Part shown: positions 1 to 6,445 of the stretch, piece by piece
Layout: each line of letters begins with the position of its first letter
Position numbering within the stretch: the stretch's first letter is position 1
DNA from: Rhizobium sp. Q54
GTDB taxonomy: Bacteria > Pseudomonadota > Alphaproteobacteria > Reyranellales > Reyranellaceae
Length of the DNA stretch: 34,946 nt
Direction of reading: 5' to 3'
NCBI GenBank assembly: GCA_945903635.1
Contig: CAMDOT010000037.1
Location: 1-34,946 of the forward strand
The notes under the pieces: model-generated
Seen by the model: only the letters and a program-made list of their open reading frames with translations
Database searches by the model: none
What the model was told of the DNA's origin: nothing
Program-made: the position numbers and the translations under genes

Positions 1-149
1 ATGACATGCCAAATCGAAGATCACCCAACGGTGCCGCTTACACCCCTCCACAGCCCGGTCGGGATCGACCGGAACAGGTGGTCGGGATCAATCGGAACGC
101 CTGGTCGCAATCAATCGGAATCGGTGGTCGCAATCAGTCGGAATGCGCA
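1..149. mobile_element. Terminal end of an IS21-type insertion sequence (partial)
   Basis: Between about 57 and 149 there are four imperfect copies of a unit of about 22-24 bases with the pattern GGTCGssATCrrnCGGAA. Read inward from 149 on the minus strand the end begins TGCGCATTCCGACTGATTGC. A 5'-TG terminus with several short repeats stacked at the end is the known layout of IS21-family (istA/istB) ends. The rest of the element lies outside the window, and bases 1-56 show no recognisable transposase. The outer boundary near 149 falls inside the downstream minus-strand gene. The family call is from pattern memory, not a database match. Confidence 0.6.
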
Positions 150-442
150 AGCTGTTCGACGATACCGCCCTTCATGGCGGTATCGTCCTGTTTGTATTGC
201 GGACGCGGCCCATCGAACGGCACCCCGGTGTCGATGACGTGTCCCATTCGGTCGAGCCGCAGGAGTTTCCAGTTCTGGTGTTCGCCACTCGCGCTGGCGC
301 CATCGACTTGGAACGCCCTCAGCAGTTCTTGGCCGTCGCTACCATAGCCATAGGCATGCGGCTCGATGATGCGCCGCCCGGGCCAGTAGTCGACCTCGAG
401 TCGGTGACGGTTTCTGATTGCTTCTCTTATCGTGACAGACAT
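134..442 (-). CDS. Small WYL-like domain protein, 3' end replaced by IS end
   Basis: This is a 102-residue protein. The core (IREAI..RHRLEVDYWPGRR..EPHAYGY, then LLRAFQVDG and WKLLRLDRM) resembles small stand-alone WYL-like proteins of alphaproteobacteria; WYL domains usually sense ligands or nucleic acids in defence and transcription regulators. I chose the ATG at 442 because GGAAGGAG lies about 6 bases upstream; an earlier in-frame ATG at 481 has no such site. The last residues (AHSD) and the stop codon are encoded by the IS21-like terminal repeat, so the native C-terminus has probably been lost or changed. A perfect 12-bp inverted repeat lies in the last native codons. The WYL assignment is by similarity of pattern only. 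Confidence 0.6.
   Translation of the reverse strand: MSVTIREAIRNRHRLEVDYWPGRRIIEPHAYGYGSDGQELLRAFQVDGASASGEHQNWKLLRLDRMGHVIDTGVPFDGPRPQYKQDDTAMKGGIVEQLAHSD
158..187. repeat. Perfect 12-bp inverted repeat with 6-base loop
   Basis: GACGATACCGCC at 158-169 is the exact reverse complement of 176-187, with loop CTTCAT. It lies in the 3' part of the WYL-like gene, just outside the IS end. There is no T-run after it on either strand, so it is not a classical terminator. It may be a hairpin target recognised by the IS, or the remains of the gene's own 3' hairpin. Confidence 0.5.
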
Positions 443-578
443 GACGACTCCTTCCGGCACGCGGCCGGCGAGAGAAGTCACACCACTTTCATGACGGGCT
501 TGACGGATACTCCCCCTTGGAGGAATCTCCGCTTGCTTAAGAGCACCGTTCCCGCTGTGGCATGACCATTACACGGGA

Positions 579-618
579 CCGACGAGGGCGGCGTTCCAGC
601 GCCGCCCTTTTTCGTCGG
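579..618 (+). terminator. Rho-independent terminator with no plus-strand gene upstream
   Basis: GGGCGGCG (586-593) pairs perfectly with CGCCGCCC (600-607) around loop TTCCAG and is followed directly by TTTTT (608-612). An outer CCGACGA/TCGTCGG pair (579-585 / 612-618) encloses it. The T-run is on the plus strand, so it ends rightward transcription. The only gene to the left is on the minus strand. It may therefore end a non-coding RNA from about 490-612, or be left over from a deleted gene. A TTGACG box lies at 500-505 without a good -10 partner. Confidence 0.7.
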
Positions 619-735
619 CAATCATGACGAACTAGACCATCAACAAACCCTTTTGGCACAACGGATAGTCTCGTCGGCCTCGTTCTAACTCAATAAGTAG
701 TTGATCCCCACCACCACTTGCTATTGAGCTTAGCA

Positions 736-752
736 TGTTGCAAAATGCAACA
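736..752. promoter_or_regulatory. Perfect palindrome, likely operator of the DUF4258/HTH operon
   Basis: TGTTGCA-AAA-TGCAACA is a perfect 7+3+7 palindrome ending two bases before the ATG at 755. The layout matches autoregulatory operators of MqsA-type antitoxins, which have two short arms around a 3-bp A/T spacer. The HTH protein encoded two genes in is the obvious candidate binder. The palindrome occupies the place of a ribosome binding site and none is visible, so binding could block both transcription and translation, or the message may be nearly leaderless. Confidence 0.6.
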
Positions 753-754
753 CA

Positions 755-1111
755 ATGGGAAACCCGATACCATTCCCCCGGCCAATCCGTTGGACCGAAC
801 TTCGTAGTGACGAAGCGGAGCGGACTATTCGGGAATGGGCGCAGGACACCTCGCGAGTCTTGATCTCGGATCATGCATTCGAACGACTCGATGAACGCTT
901 CGGCGAGCCACAGATAGATACGCCGACCGTTTATCGGATCCTGCAGAACGGCCAAGTGTTCGGTGATCCGACAAAAAACGAGCGCGGCCATTGGCAGGCA
1001 ACCATGGTGTTGCGAATGCCGGGCGGGCGCGACGCCGGCGTCGTGACTGTGATTTTGAAAGACGACAAGAAGTTGATCGTTCGTACGGTGATGTGGAAGG
1101 ACCTAGACTGA
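755..1111 (+). CDS. DUF4258 protein, putative toxin of a toxin-antitoxin pair
   Basis: The protein has 118 residues. From about residue 37 it shows the DUF4258 pattern: SDHAFERLDERFG, a hydrophobic helix ending ILQNGQVF, then strands ERGHWQATMVLRM and GVVTVILKDDKKLIVRTVMW. DUF4258 proteins are small single-domain proteins that often pair with HTH antitoxins; their fold is thought to be RelE/MqsR-like, but activity is not established for most. The stop codon overlaps the next gene's ATG by one base, so the two are translationally coupled. There is no Shine-Dalgarno sequence; a perfect palindrome sits directly before the ATG. The toxin role is inferred from family and context. Confidence 0.75.
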   Translation: MGNPIPFPRPIRWTELRSDEAERTIREWAQDTSRVLISDHAFERLDERFGEPQIDTPTVYRILQNGQVFGDPTKNERGHWQATMVLRMPGGRDAGVVTVILKDDKKLIVRTVMWKDLD

Positions 1112-1584
1112 TGAGCGACCAAGGCCTGTTCCATTACACGCAAAGCGGGCTGGATAATGTCTGGCTCGCGAACGGCTGGCGCCGCGAGGAAACCGACTAC
1201 GGCTCGGCCTTCGCCATCGACCACGCCGACGAACTTCATCGTGCGATCGCGGCCGCGATCGTGCGGAATCACGATCCTCTGCGCGGCCAGGAAGCTCGCT
1301 TCCTGCGTACGATTCTAGGCCTTTCTCAGGATCAGTTCGCAAAGCTTCTCGGATTGGACCGCGCGACGGTCATTCGCTGGGAAAAGGCGAGGTCGAAGCC
1401 ACTTGCACGTACCTATGACATTGCTGCACGCACCTCATATGAGGCACGAAGCGATGGTGACTCTCTCGTCCTAAGGATCATTAAGGAAATGCAGGACGCA
1501 GACGAGAAAGAGCATGGCCCACACTATCGGCGCGTCTTCGAAACTGAGAACGAAGGTTGGCGCGAGCGAAAAGAGGCTGCGTAG
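1111..1584 (+). CDS. MqsA-like HTH transcriptional regulator, putative antitoxin
   Basis: The protein has 157 residues. Residues about 58-93 (LRGQEARFLRTILGLSQDQF, then FAKLLGLDRATVIRWEK) form an Xre/MqsA-type helix-turn-helix with the LRG.E.RFLR lead-in seen in MqsA-like antitoxins. The N-terminal CxxC zinc ribbon of true MqsA is absent. Instead residues 1-55 contain a segment with a GLDNVWLANGW motif that may bind the partner. The ATG at 1111 overlaps the upstream stop. The protein most likely binds the palindrome at 736-752 and represses its own operon. The C-terminal 45 residues are charged and have no clear domain. Confidence 0.8.
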   Translation: MSDQGLFHYTQSGLDNVWLANGWRREETDYGSAFAIDHADELHRAIAAAIVRNHDPLRGQEARFLRTILGLSQDQFAKLLGLDRATVIRWEKARSKPLARTYDIAARTSYEARSDGDSLVLRIIKEMQDADEKEHGPHYRRVFETENEGWRERKEAA

Positions 1585-1588
1585 CTAG

Positions 1589-1981
1589 ATGGGCAAGCCT
1601 CAAGATCTCATGTTGTCATGGTTGGAAAACAAATCGCTGGAGAAAGTTCACGACTACGTTGGTCGAGGTCGGCTGTTCCGTGACATCCCTATTGATCAAC
1701 TCAAGGACCAATGGGCTAGGGCTTTCAAGGTCTATGCCGCCAATCCCCATGTCCCTGGTGCCACTGCTGAGTCAGATGATTTCGAAGCCGAGTTGACGAT
1801 CCGACAGGAACCCCTGCCAATGGACTTGGTTGAGGTCGAATGGCGGCAACTACAGAACAAAATCGACACTGCAATGAAGAACCTTGAGCGCGATCCCGAG
1901 CGTCATAAGCAGGCAAACGAAGAGATCGTAAACGATCTTGTGGATTTCTACGCATCAATCGACAAAACACAGAGGAACTAG
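1589..1981 (+). CDS. Hypothetical protein, third gene of the DUF4258/HTH cassette
   Basis: I do not recognise this 130-residue protein. It appears soluble and mostly helical, is rich in acidic residues, and has no signal peptide or membrane segment. Residues about 82-130 look like a long amphipathic helix. It starts four bases after the HTH gene's stop with only a weak upstream purine run, so it is probably translated by coupling. Its place suggests a chaperone, adaptor or accessory part of the toxin-antitoxin cassette, or simply a cargo gene. The reading frame is clean and no better frame exists on either strand. Confidence 0.6.
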   Translation: MGKPQDLMLSWLENKSLEKVHDYVGRGRLFRDIPIDQLKDQWARAFKVYAANPHVPGATAESDDFEAELTIRQEPLPMDLVEVEWRQLQNKIDTAMKNLERDPERHKQANEEIVNDLVDFYASIDKTQRN

Positions 1982-2129
1982 GCACTAAGTGCGCTGACGG
2001 CGACGACACGTCGCGAGCAGGTTTGCCATTCGGTCCCCAGCCTAAAAAAGGCGCTCGGTAAGTCCGGACAGCGGCGCAGAAAACAGCATGTCTGGGACAC
2101 GACCGATATCGAAAAGCCTCACACGCCTT

Positions 2130-3407
2130 TCACGGCGTCCCGAGCTGTCGCGCCGAAAAAAGGCCGCGCGGTCCCGCCTCGATCTCGCAGAATTCCAGCC
2201 CCAACGACCGCGGGTCGCCGTCCGGGCTGGCGACCGAGCCGCAATCGAGTTCGAGTCTCAGGAGCGGGCGCATCGCGTCCAGATATCGCTGCTCGACGAC
2301 GCAATCCACGTAGTAGCACCCCGAGGGATGGCTCCAGATGTCGGTGGCCAGACGGGCGCCGTCGGCCGACACCGCGAGATTCTGCAGCAGTTCCAGCCGC
2401 ATCCAGTTCGTGCACCTTAGCCTGAGGAGAAGATCGGCGCTCTTGTCGATGGCGAGGTCGAGCGCGGCGCGAGGGGCAGGGCCCATCCAGCTGCTGAACT
2501 TGAAGCCGTTGATCTCGCGCGCCTGCCATCCGGTGCCCATAAAAGGCTCGTCCATGGCGTGCAATGTCCATCGGCTCTGTCGTCCGCCGCGGTCCCGTGC
2601 CGCGCGATCGACCAGGTCCTTGAGCTGTGCTTGTGTCGGATGGCCAAGGGACGCGAGGCGCGCCTCGAACATCCGGCAGGCCTCGCCATGGATCTCGCGA
2701 TCGATGGCGGTGCAGGCTTCGGCAAGTTGAAGCGTCGACCCGTCGATCTCCTGCTGCAGCGTCGCCGTCTCGCGCACGTTGTGGTTCTGCAGGGGCCGGG
2801 GGTCGGGCCATTCCATGGCCAGGCACAGCAGCAGAAGCGACTCGTCGAAGCGCTCCGTCAGCCCGATGAGGTCGATCCTCGCAAGGTTGTCCAGGGCGCG
2901 CTGGCGGATAAGCCGTGCGAAATCCGGATTGGAAAGGAACTCGAAGGCGTTGCGGCGTTTCCACAGCTCCTCGTCTCCCAGCAGGAGGTGAGCCGCCATC
3001 TGGTTCCAGCTGCTCGCGGTCAATAGCGGTTCACTGGACAACAAGTAGCTTCGGAACCCGGCGCGTGCGTCGGCCCGACAGCGCGCCAACTCTTCGGAAT
3101 TCTCCGTGGCGGCGTCCGGCCAAGCGCGGACCATCTGCCATTCCGAGACCAGTCGGGCGACCGGATCGCGAAAGAAGGCAAGAGTTGTGATGGCTCCCTG
3201 TTTCGTCTTCCAATCCGTCACCCCTGAAGGATCGTGAATGAAGCCGGCGCGACTGACGAGATCATGCGGTACCCTGGAAAAGTCGCGGCCGGCGCCGACG
3301 AAGTTCTCCACCTTCAGGACTTTCGAGGCGGCATACTTTTGCGGGAGGTATTCCAGAAGCGTGCTGCCGGCACATTTGTTGATGTGATGAAGGACGAGAC
3401 GCGTCAT
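2130..3407 (-). CDS. Sulfotransferase family protein with C-terminal extension
   Basis: This is a 425-residue cytoplasmic protein. It is predicted to transfer sulfate from PAPS to a hydroxyl or amine. The 5'-phosphosulfate loop is at residues 8-16 (HINKCAGST, Lys11) and the 3'-phosphate motif at 79-90 (FRDPVARLVSEW, Arg80 and Ser88), as in Sulfotransfer_2 enzymes. Residues about 255-425 form an extra region with a GTGWQAREINGFKFSSW segment, like beta-sandwich modules appended to some polysaccharide enzymes. The ATG at 3407 overlaps the stop of the upstream hydroxylase gene (ATGA). The open frame runs further upstream, but that part lies inside the hydroxylase gene and is not family-like. Pairing with a hydroxylase suggests a lipid substrate (inference). 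Confidence 0.85.
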   Translation of the reverse strand: MTRLVLHHINKCAGSTLLEYLPQKYAASKVLKVENFVGAGRDFSRVPHDLVSRAGFIHDPSGVTDWKTKQGAITTLAFFRDPVARLVSEWQMVRAWPDAATENSEELARCRADARAGFRSYLLSSEPLLTASSWNQMAAHLLLGDEELWKRRNAFEFLSNPDFARLIRQRALDNLARIDLIGLTERFDESLLLLCLAMEWPDPRPLQNHNVRETATLQQEIDGSTLQLAEACTAIDREIHGEACRMFEARLASLGHPTQAQLKDLVDRAARDRGGRQSRWTLHAMDEPFMGTGWQAREINGFKFSSWMGPAPRAALDLAIDKSADLLLRLRCTNWMRLELLQNLAVSADGARLATDIWSHPSGCYYVDCVVEQRYLDAMRPLLRLELDCGSVASPDGDPRSLGLEFCEIEAGPRGLFSARQLGTP

Positions 3408-4213
3408 CGCTGCCGGTCCACAGGCTCTAACACGACGCCAGGCGTCCGCGGTGCGACGATCGCCTCGAACTTGCGGCGATAGTCGGGATGCTCGGTGCCC
3501 ATCATCTTGTCCCACCAGCGGAAATAGAGGCCGTAGTTGTAGCGGCCGGTCTCGTGGTGAAGGTCGTGATGGGTCGTGGTGGTGTTCCAGGCGAGCCAGC
3601 GGCCCGGCCCGAAGACGGCGGGATGCACCTCCGTGCCGCAATGGCCCATCACGTTCCGCCCGATCTGTATGACCAGGAAGAGGAGGATGGCAATCTCGTG
3701 CATGGGCACGAGGACCAGGAACAGGGGAACGAACGCGGCCTGCACCATCGCCTCGGGCACGGAGAAGGAATAGGCCGCCCACGGCGTCGGCGTGCGCGAG
3801 AGGTGGTGCATCCGGTGAAAGACCGCGAACAGGCGCGGGTGATGCATCGCCCGGTGCGTCCAGTAGAACCAGGTGTCGTGGGCGACCAGCATCAAGACGA
3901 GCGACAGCACGAGATAGAGCGGCCCGGCGCGGCTAAAACCCCAGTAGATCGTGATCCAGCCGTTTACCGCCGCCACGGCGATGGCGGCGGCCAGCAGCGA
4001 GAAGACCACCGAGGAGCGCAGAGATGCCAGGATCTCGCGGCGGATGTCGCGGCCGGTGGCGGTGCGGGCCTGCAGCTTGCGCGCCGCCAATCCGGCCCGC
4101 CAGAACACCGCCAGGACCGCCGTCATCAGCGCCGCCGCCACCAGATAGCGCGCGGTGTCGGCCAGCCACAGGCCGGGCAGGAAGGAGAAATAGGTCCGGA
4201 GCAGATCGCTCAT
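3404..4213 (-). CDS. Sterol desaturase / fatty acid hydroxylase family protein
   Basis: This is a 269-residue membrane protein with the histidine clusters of the di-iron fatty-acid-hydroxylase superfamily: HDTWFYWTHRAMHH, FHRMHH and THHDLHH, plus a further conserved His in MGHCGTEVHP. About five hydrophobic segments surround the boxes. Family members put a hydroxyl group or double bond into lipids (sterols, fatty acids, sphingoid bases, carotenoids) at the cytoplasmic membrane face. It is the first gene of a two-gene minus-strand operon and its stop overlaps the sulfotransferase start. A hydroxylated product could then be sulfated. The substrate cannot be told from sequence. No strong Shine-Dalgarno sequence precedes the ATG at 4213. 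Confidence 0.9.
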   Translation of the reverse strand: MSDLLRTYFSFLPGLWLADTARYLVAAALMTAVLAVFWRAGLAARKLQARTATGRDIRREILASLRSSVVFSLLAAAIAVAAVNGWITIYWGFSRAGPLYLVLSLVLMLVAHDTWFYWTHRAMHHPRLFAVFHRMHHLSRTPTPWAAYSFSVPEAMVQAAFVPLFLVLVPMHEIAILLFLVIQIGRNVMGHCGTEVHPAVFGPGRWLAWNTTTTHHDLHHETGRYNYGLYFRWWDKMMGTEHPDYRRKFEAIVAPRTPGVVLEPVDRQR

Positions 4214-4280
4214 GGCACGCAGGGTGCCAGAACACCCCTCGCTTCGGTAGACTCACTTAATCCTGGGAGCTATCGCTTTC

Positions 4281-4393
4281 CGTCGTCCTGAGCGGAGCCG
4301 CCCGAAGGGCGGCGCAGTCGAAGGACCTTTTTTCCGTGTCCATCGAATGGAAAAGAGGTCCTTCGACTACGCTTCGCTTCGCTCAGGACGACG
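4281..4393. repeat. Large imperfect inverted repeat (REP-like intergenic palindrome)
   Basis: CGTCGTCCTGAGCG at 4281-4294 is the exact reverse complement of 4380-4393. Inside, GTCGAAGGACCT at 4317-4328 pairs exactly with AGGTCCTTCGAC at 4356-4367, and TTTTCC/GGAAAA pair further in. The left arm carries its own perfect hairpin GCCGCCC-GAA-GGGCGGC (4297-4313). The CTTCGACT...GCTCAGGACGA core is a kind of repeat found many times in some alphaproteobacterial genomes. It fills the gap between the divergent hydroxylase (minus) and SDR (plus) genes, so it sits in both promoter regions. Confidence 0.75.
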
Positions 4394-4417
4394 GGGACTC
4401 AACTGGAGAAACACCCT

Positions 4418-5206
4418 ATGCCACCTGGCCCGAAAAAGGTTGCCCTCGTTACCGGTGCGGCGCGCGGCATTGGCCTCGCGGCGGCGACCCGGTTCCTGGC
4501 CGACGGCTGGAATGTTGCGATGCTCGATGTGCTGGGCGACACGCTCAGTGCCGCCGTCGATGGACTGGACCGCGCGGACGCGACCCTGGCACTCATGGCC
4601 GATGTTTCCGATCCAGCCGCGGTCCAGGCTGCCGTGGCGCAGGTCCAGCAAAAGTTCGGCCGCATCGATGCGCTGGTCAACAATGCCGGCATCGCGGTGT
4701 TCAAGCCGATGCTCGACGTGACGCTGGAGGAATGGCAGCGCGTGCTGGCGGTCAATCTCACCGGTCCCTTCCTGATGACCCAGGCGGTGGCGCCGGTCAT
4801 GCGCGACCAGGGCGGCGGCGCCATCGTCAACATCACCTCGATCTCGGGCCTGCGCGCCTCGACGCTGCGCGTGGCCTACGGCACCAGCAAGGCCGGGCTC
4901 GCGCATCTCACCAAGCAGCAGGCGGCCGAGCTCGCCCAGTACGGCATCCGCGTCAACGCCGTGGCGCCGGGGCCGGTCGATACCGCCATGGCCAAGGCCG
5001 TGCACACGCCGGAGATCCGTGCCGACTATCACGATCACATCCCGCTCAACCGCTATGGCCTGGAATCGGAACTCGCCAACGCGATCTGCTTCCTGTGCGG
5101 CGACCAGGCCTCCTACATCACCGGCCAGGTGCTGGCGGTAGATGGCGGCTTCGACGCCGCCGGCGTCGGCCTGCCGACGTTGCGCGGCGAACGGCGCAAC
5201 GAGTGA
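4418..5206 (+). CDS. SDR family NAD(P)-dependent oxidoreductase
   Basis: This 262-residue classical short-chain dehydrogenase has an intact active site. The TGAARGIG dinucleotide loop is at 12-19, NNAG at 88-91, Asn113, Ser141, and Tyr154/Lys158 of the YxxxK motif. The C-terminal YITGQVLAVDGGF stretch is typical of 3-oxoacyl-ACP reductase-like members. The cofactor-binding Asp after strand 2 (MLDVLG) favours NAD(H). The substrate is unknown. The gene stands alone: a REP-like repeat is upstream and a gene-free gap of about 340 bases is downstream. GGAG lies 9-12 bases before the ATG. Confidence 0.9.
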   Translation: MPPGPKKVALVTGAARGIGLAAATRFLADGWNVAMLDVLGDTLSAAVDGLDRADATLALMADVSDPAAVQAAVAQVQQKFGRIDALVNNAGIAVFKPMLDVTLEEWQRVLAVNLTGPFLMTQAVAPVMRDQGGGAIVNITSISGLRASTLRVAYGTSKAGLAHLTKQQAAELAQYGIRVNAVAPGPVDTAMAKAVHTPEIRADYHDHIPLNRYGLESELANAICFLCGDQASYITGQVLAVDGGFDAAGVGLPTLRGERRNE

Positions 5207-5548
5207 GCGGATGATCGAGGGAACCGGGCGCTTCACGGCGTCGTTTCCCAGAGCCGGCGTTTGCCCGGACGGGGCGACGGACGCGAGTAGCATCGATCCG
5301 CATGCTGGCGATTGGCATCCCCTTTTTCGCCAGCCGCCCTGTCCGGGGCGCCTTTGTGAGAGTCTGCCGGCCGAACAACGCAGCGATTCGGGGCTGTGCC
5401 GCACACTCATCGGCGTTGTGCCGCGGCTTTCGTCAAACCATTGATCGGGCTTGGCGATTTACCGGTCGCGGCACAGGCAGCGGCACGGCTGGCGATCATT
5501 TGCGGCACACTTCGTGTGCCGTTGCCTCGTGTCTCAGATGATCCGCCC
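5207..5548. other. Gene-free gap with clustered GCGGCAC motifs and a hairpin
   Basis: This gap lies between convergent genes. I see no convincing coding region; an open frame at 5302-5541 is Arg/Ala-rich and unlike any family. Between 5396 and 5522 the heptamer GCGGCAC occurs five times in either orientation (5396, 5418, 5468, 5480, 5502) plus one near match at 5516. The last two form a perfect hairpin, CGGCACAC-TTC-GTGTGCCG (5503-5521). There is no T-run, so if it terminates transcription from both sides it does so weakly. Confidence 0.4.
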
Positions 5549-6406
5549 TCAGATGATTCGCTGCGTGCGGGCGAACGCCATGTAGAGGTCGTGGGCGCGG
5601 GCCGCGATCGGGCCGGGCTGCAGGTCGCGGTCCTCGTAGCGGCTGACCGGCTGGACCTTGCCGGCGTTGCCGGTGGTGAAGATCTCGTCGGCCTCGTCGA
5701 GTTCGGCGGTCGTCACCGTGCGCTCCTCGACGGTGATGCCGGCGCTGCGCAGGAGCTTCACCGTGCGGTTGCGCGTGATGCCGGCCAGGAACGAGCCGTT
5801 GGGCACCGGGGTGGCCACGACGCCGTTCCGGGCAAGGAACACGTTGGAGCTGCAGGTCTCGGCCACGTTGCCGATGGCGTCGAGCACGATGCCGTTGGTG
5901 AAGCCGCGCTTGGCCATCTCGGCCACGCCTCTGGAGGAGTTGGGATAGAGGCAGGAGGCCTTGGCGTCGGTCGGGGCGCTCTCGGGCGTGGGGCGGCGGA
6001 TGCTGCGGCAAAGGCCCAGCGTCAGCGGCGTGCCGGCACGCATCGGCGAGAGGTAGGTGCAGAGCAGGAACTGGCACGAGTCGGGATCGACCGAGATCGG
6101 GCCGGCGCCGCCCTTGCCCGCCCAGAACATTGGCCGGACGTAGAGCTCGGCCTTGGCGCCGAAGCGGCGCACGCTCTCGTGCATCAGCTTCAGGATCTCT
6201 TCCGGCGACTGCTTGGGGTTGAGGCCCAGCGAGCGGGCCGAGCGCACGGCGCGTTCCGCATGGAGGTCGAGGTCGGGGCCGCAGCCCTCGAAGGCGCGGC
6301 CGCCGTCGAATACGATGGAGCCCAGCCACATGGCGTGATCGCGCGGCCCCAGGATGGCGGGGTTGCCCTCGTGCCAAGTGCCGTTCCAGTAGGTGAGCGT
6401 GTCCAT
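5549..6406 (-). CDS. Branched-chain-type aminotransferase (PLP fold class IV)
   Basis: The 285-residue protein matches class IV PLP enzymes (IlvE, D-amino-acid aminotransferase, ADC lyase) in length. Key features are FDGGRAFEG (33-41), the Schiff-base Lys149 in TDAKASCLYPN, and Glu183/Asn188 in NVAETCSSNVF, which bind the pyridoxal ring and phosphate. It likely moves an amino group between branched-chain or related amino acids and 2-oxoglutarate in the cytoplasm. The text around Lys149 differs from E. coli IlvE, so substrate range may differ. The ATG at 6406 has GGAGAG six bases upstream. It diverges from an EamA exporter gene with only 39 bases between the starts. Confidence 0.88.
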   Translation of the reverse strand: MDTLTYWNGTWHEGNPAILGPRDHAMWLGSIVFDGGRAFEGCGPDLDLHAERAVRSARSLGLNPKQSPEEILKLMHESVRRFGAKAELYVRPMFWAGKGGAGPISVDPDSCQFLLCTYLSPMRAGTPLTLGLCRSIRRPTPESAPTDAKASCLYPNSSRGVAEMAKRGFTNGIVLDAIGNVAETCSSNVFLARNGVVATPVPNGSFLAGITRNRTVKLLRSAGITVEERTVTTAELDEADEIFTTGNAGKVQPVSRYEDRDLQPGPIAARAHDLYMAFARTQRII

Positions 6407-6445
6407 TCTTCTCTCCGCTGCGGAAGCCGGCGCTTCTAGCAGACC

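Noticed and set aside
57..149. Possible CRISPR-like array of 22-24 base repeats
   Set aside because: The repeats are short, degenerate and contiguous without unique spacers; an IS21-type end explains them better.
480..618. Possible tRNA or tmRNA before the orphan terminator
   Set aside because: I found no cloverleaf, T-loop GGTTCGAnTCC or CCA end in this stretch.
2041..2060. A-run before GGCGCTCGG as a terminator for the minus-strand sulfotransferase gene
   Set aside because: No paired stem of useful length is present next to it.
3408..3782. N-terminal extension of the sulfotransferase frame by 125 codons
   Set aside because: It overlaps the hydroxylase gene, is Arg/Pro-rich, and the PAPS-binding motif sits normally near the N-terminus when the ATG at 3407 is used.
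5302..5541. Plus-strand frame of 79 codons in the gap after the SDR gene
   Set aside because: Arg/Ala/Cys-rich text without a domain. It runs through the GCGGCAC cluster and hairpin.
5396..6439. Plus-strand open frame opposite the aminotransferase gene
   Set aside because: It is antisense to a gene with a clear active site; the Ala/Gly/Arg-rich product has no domain.
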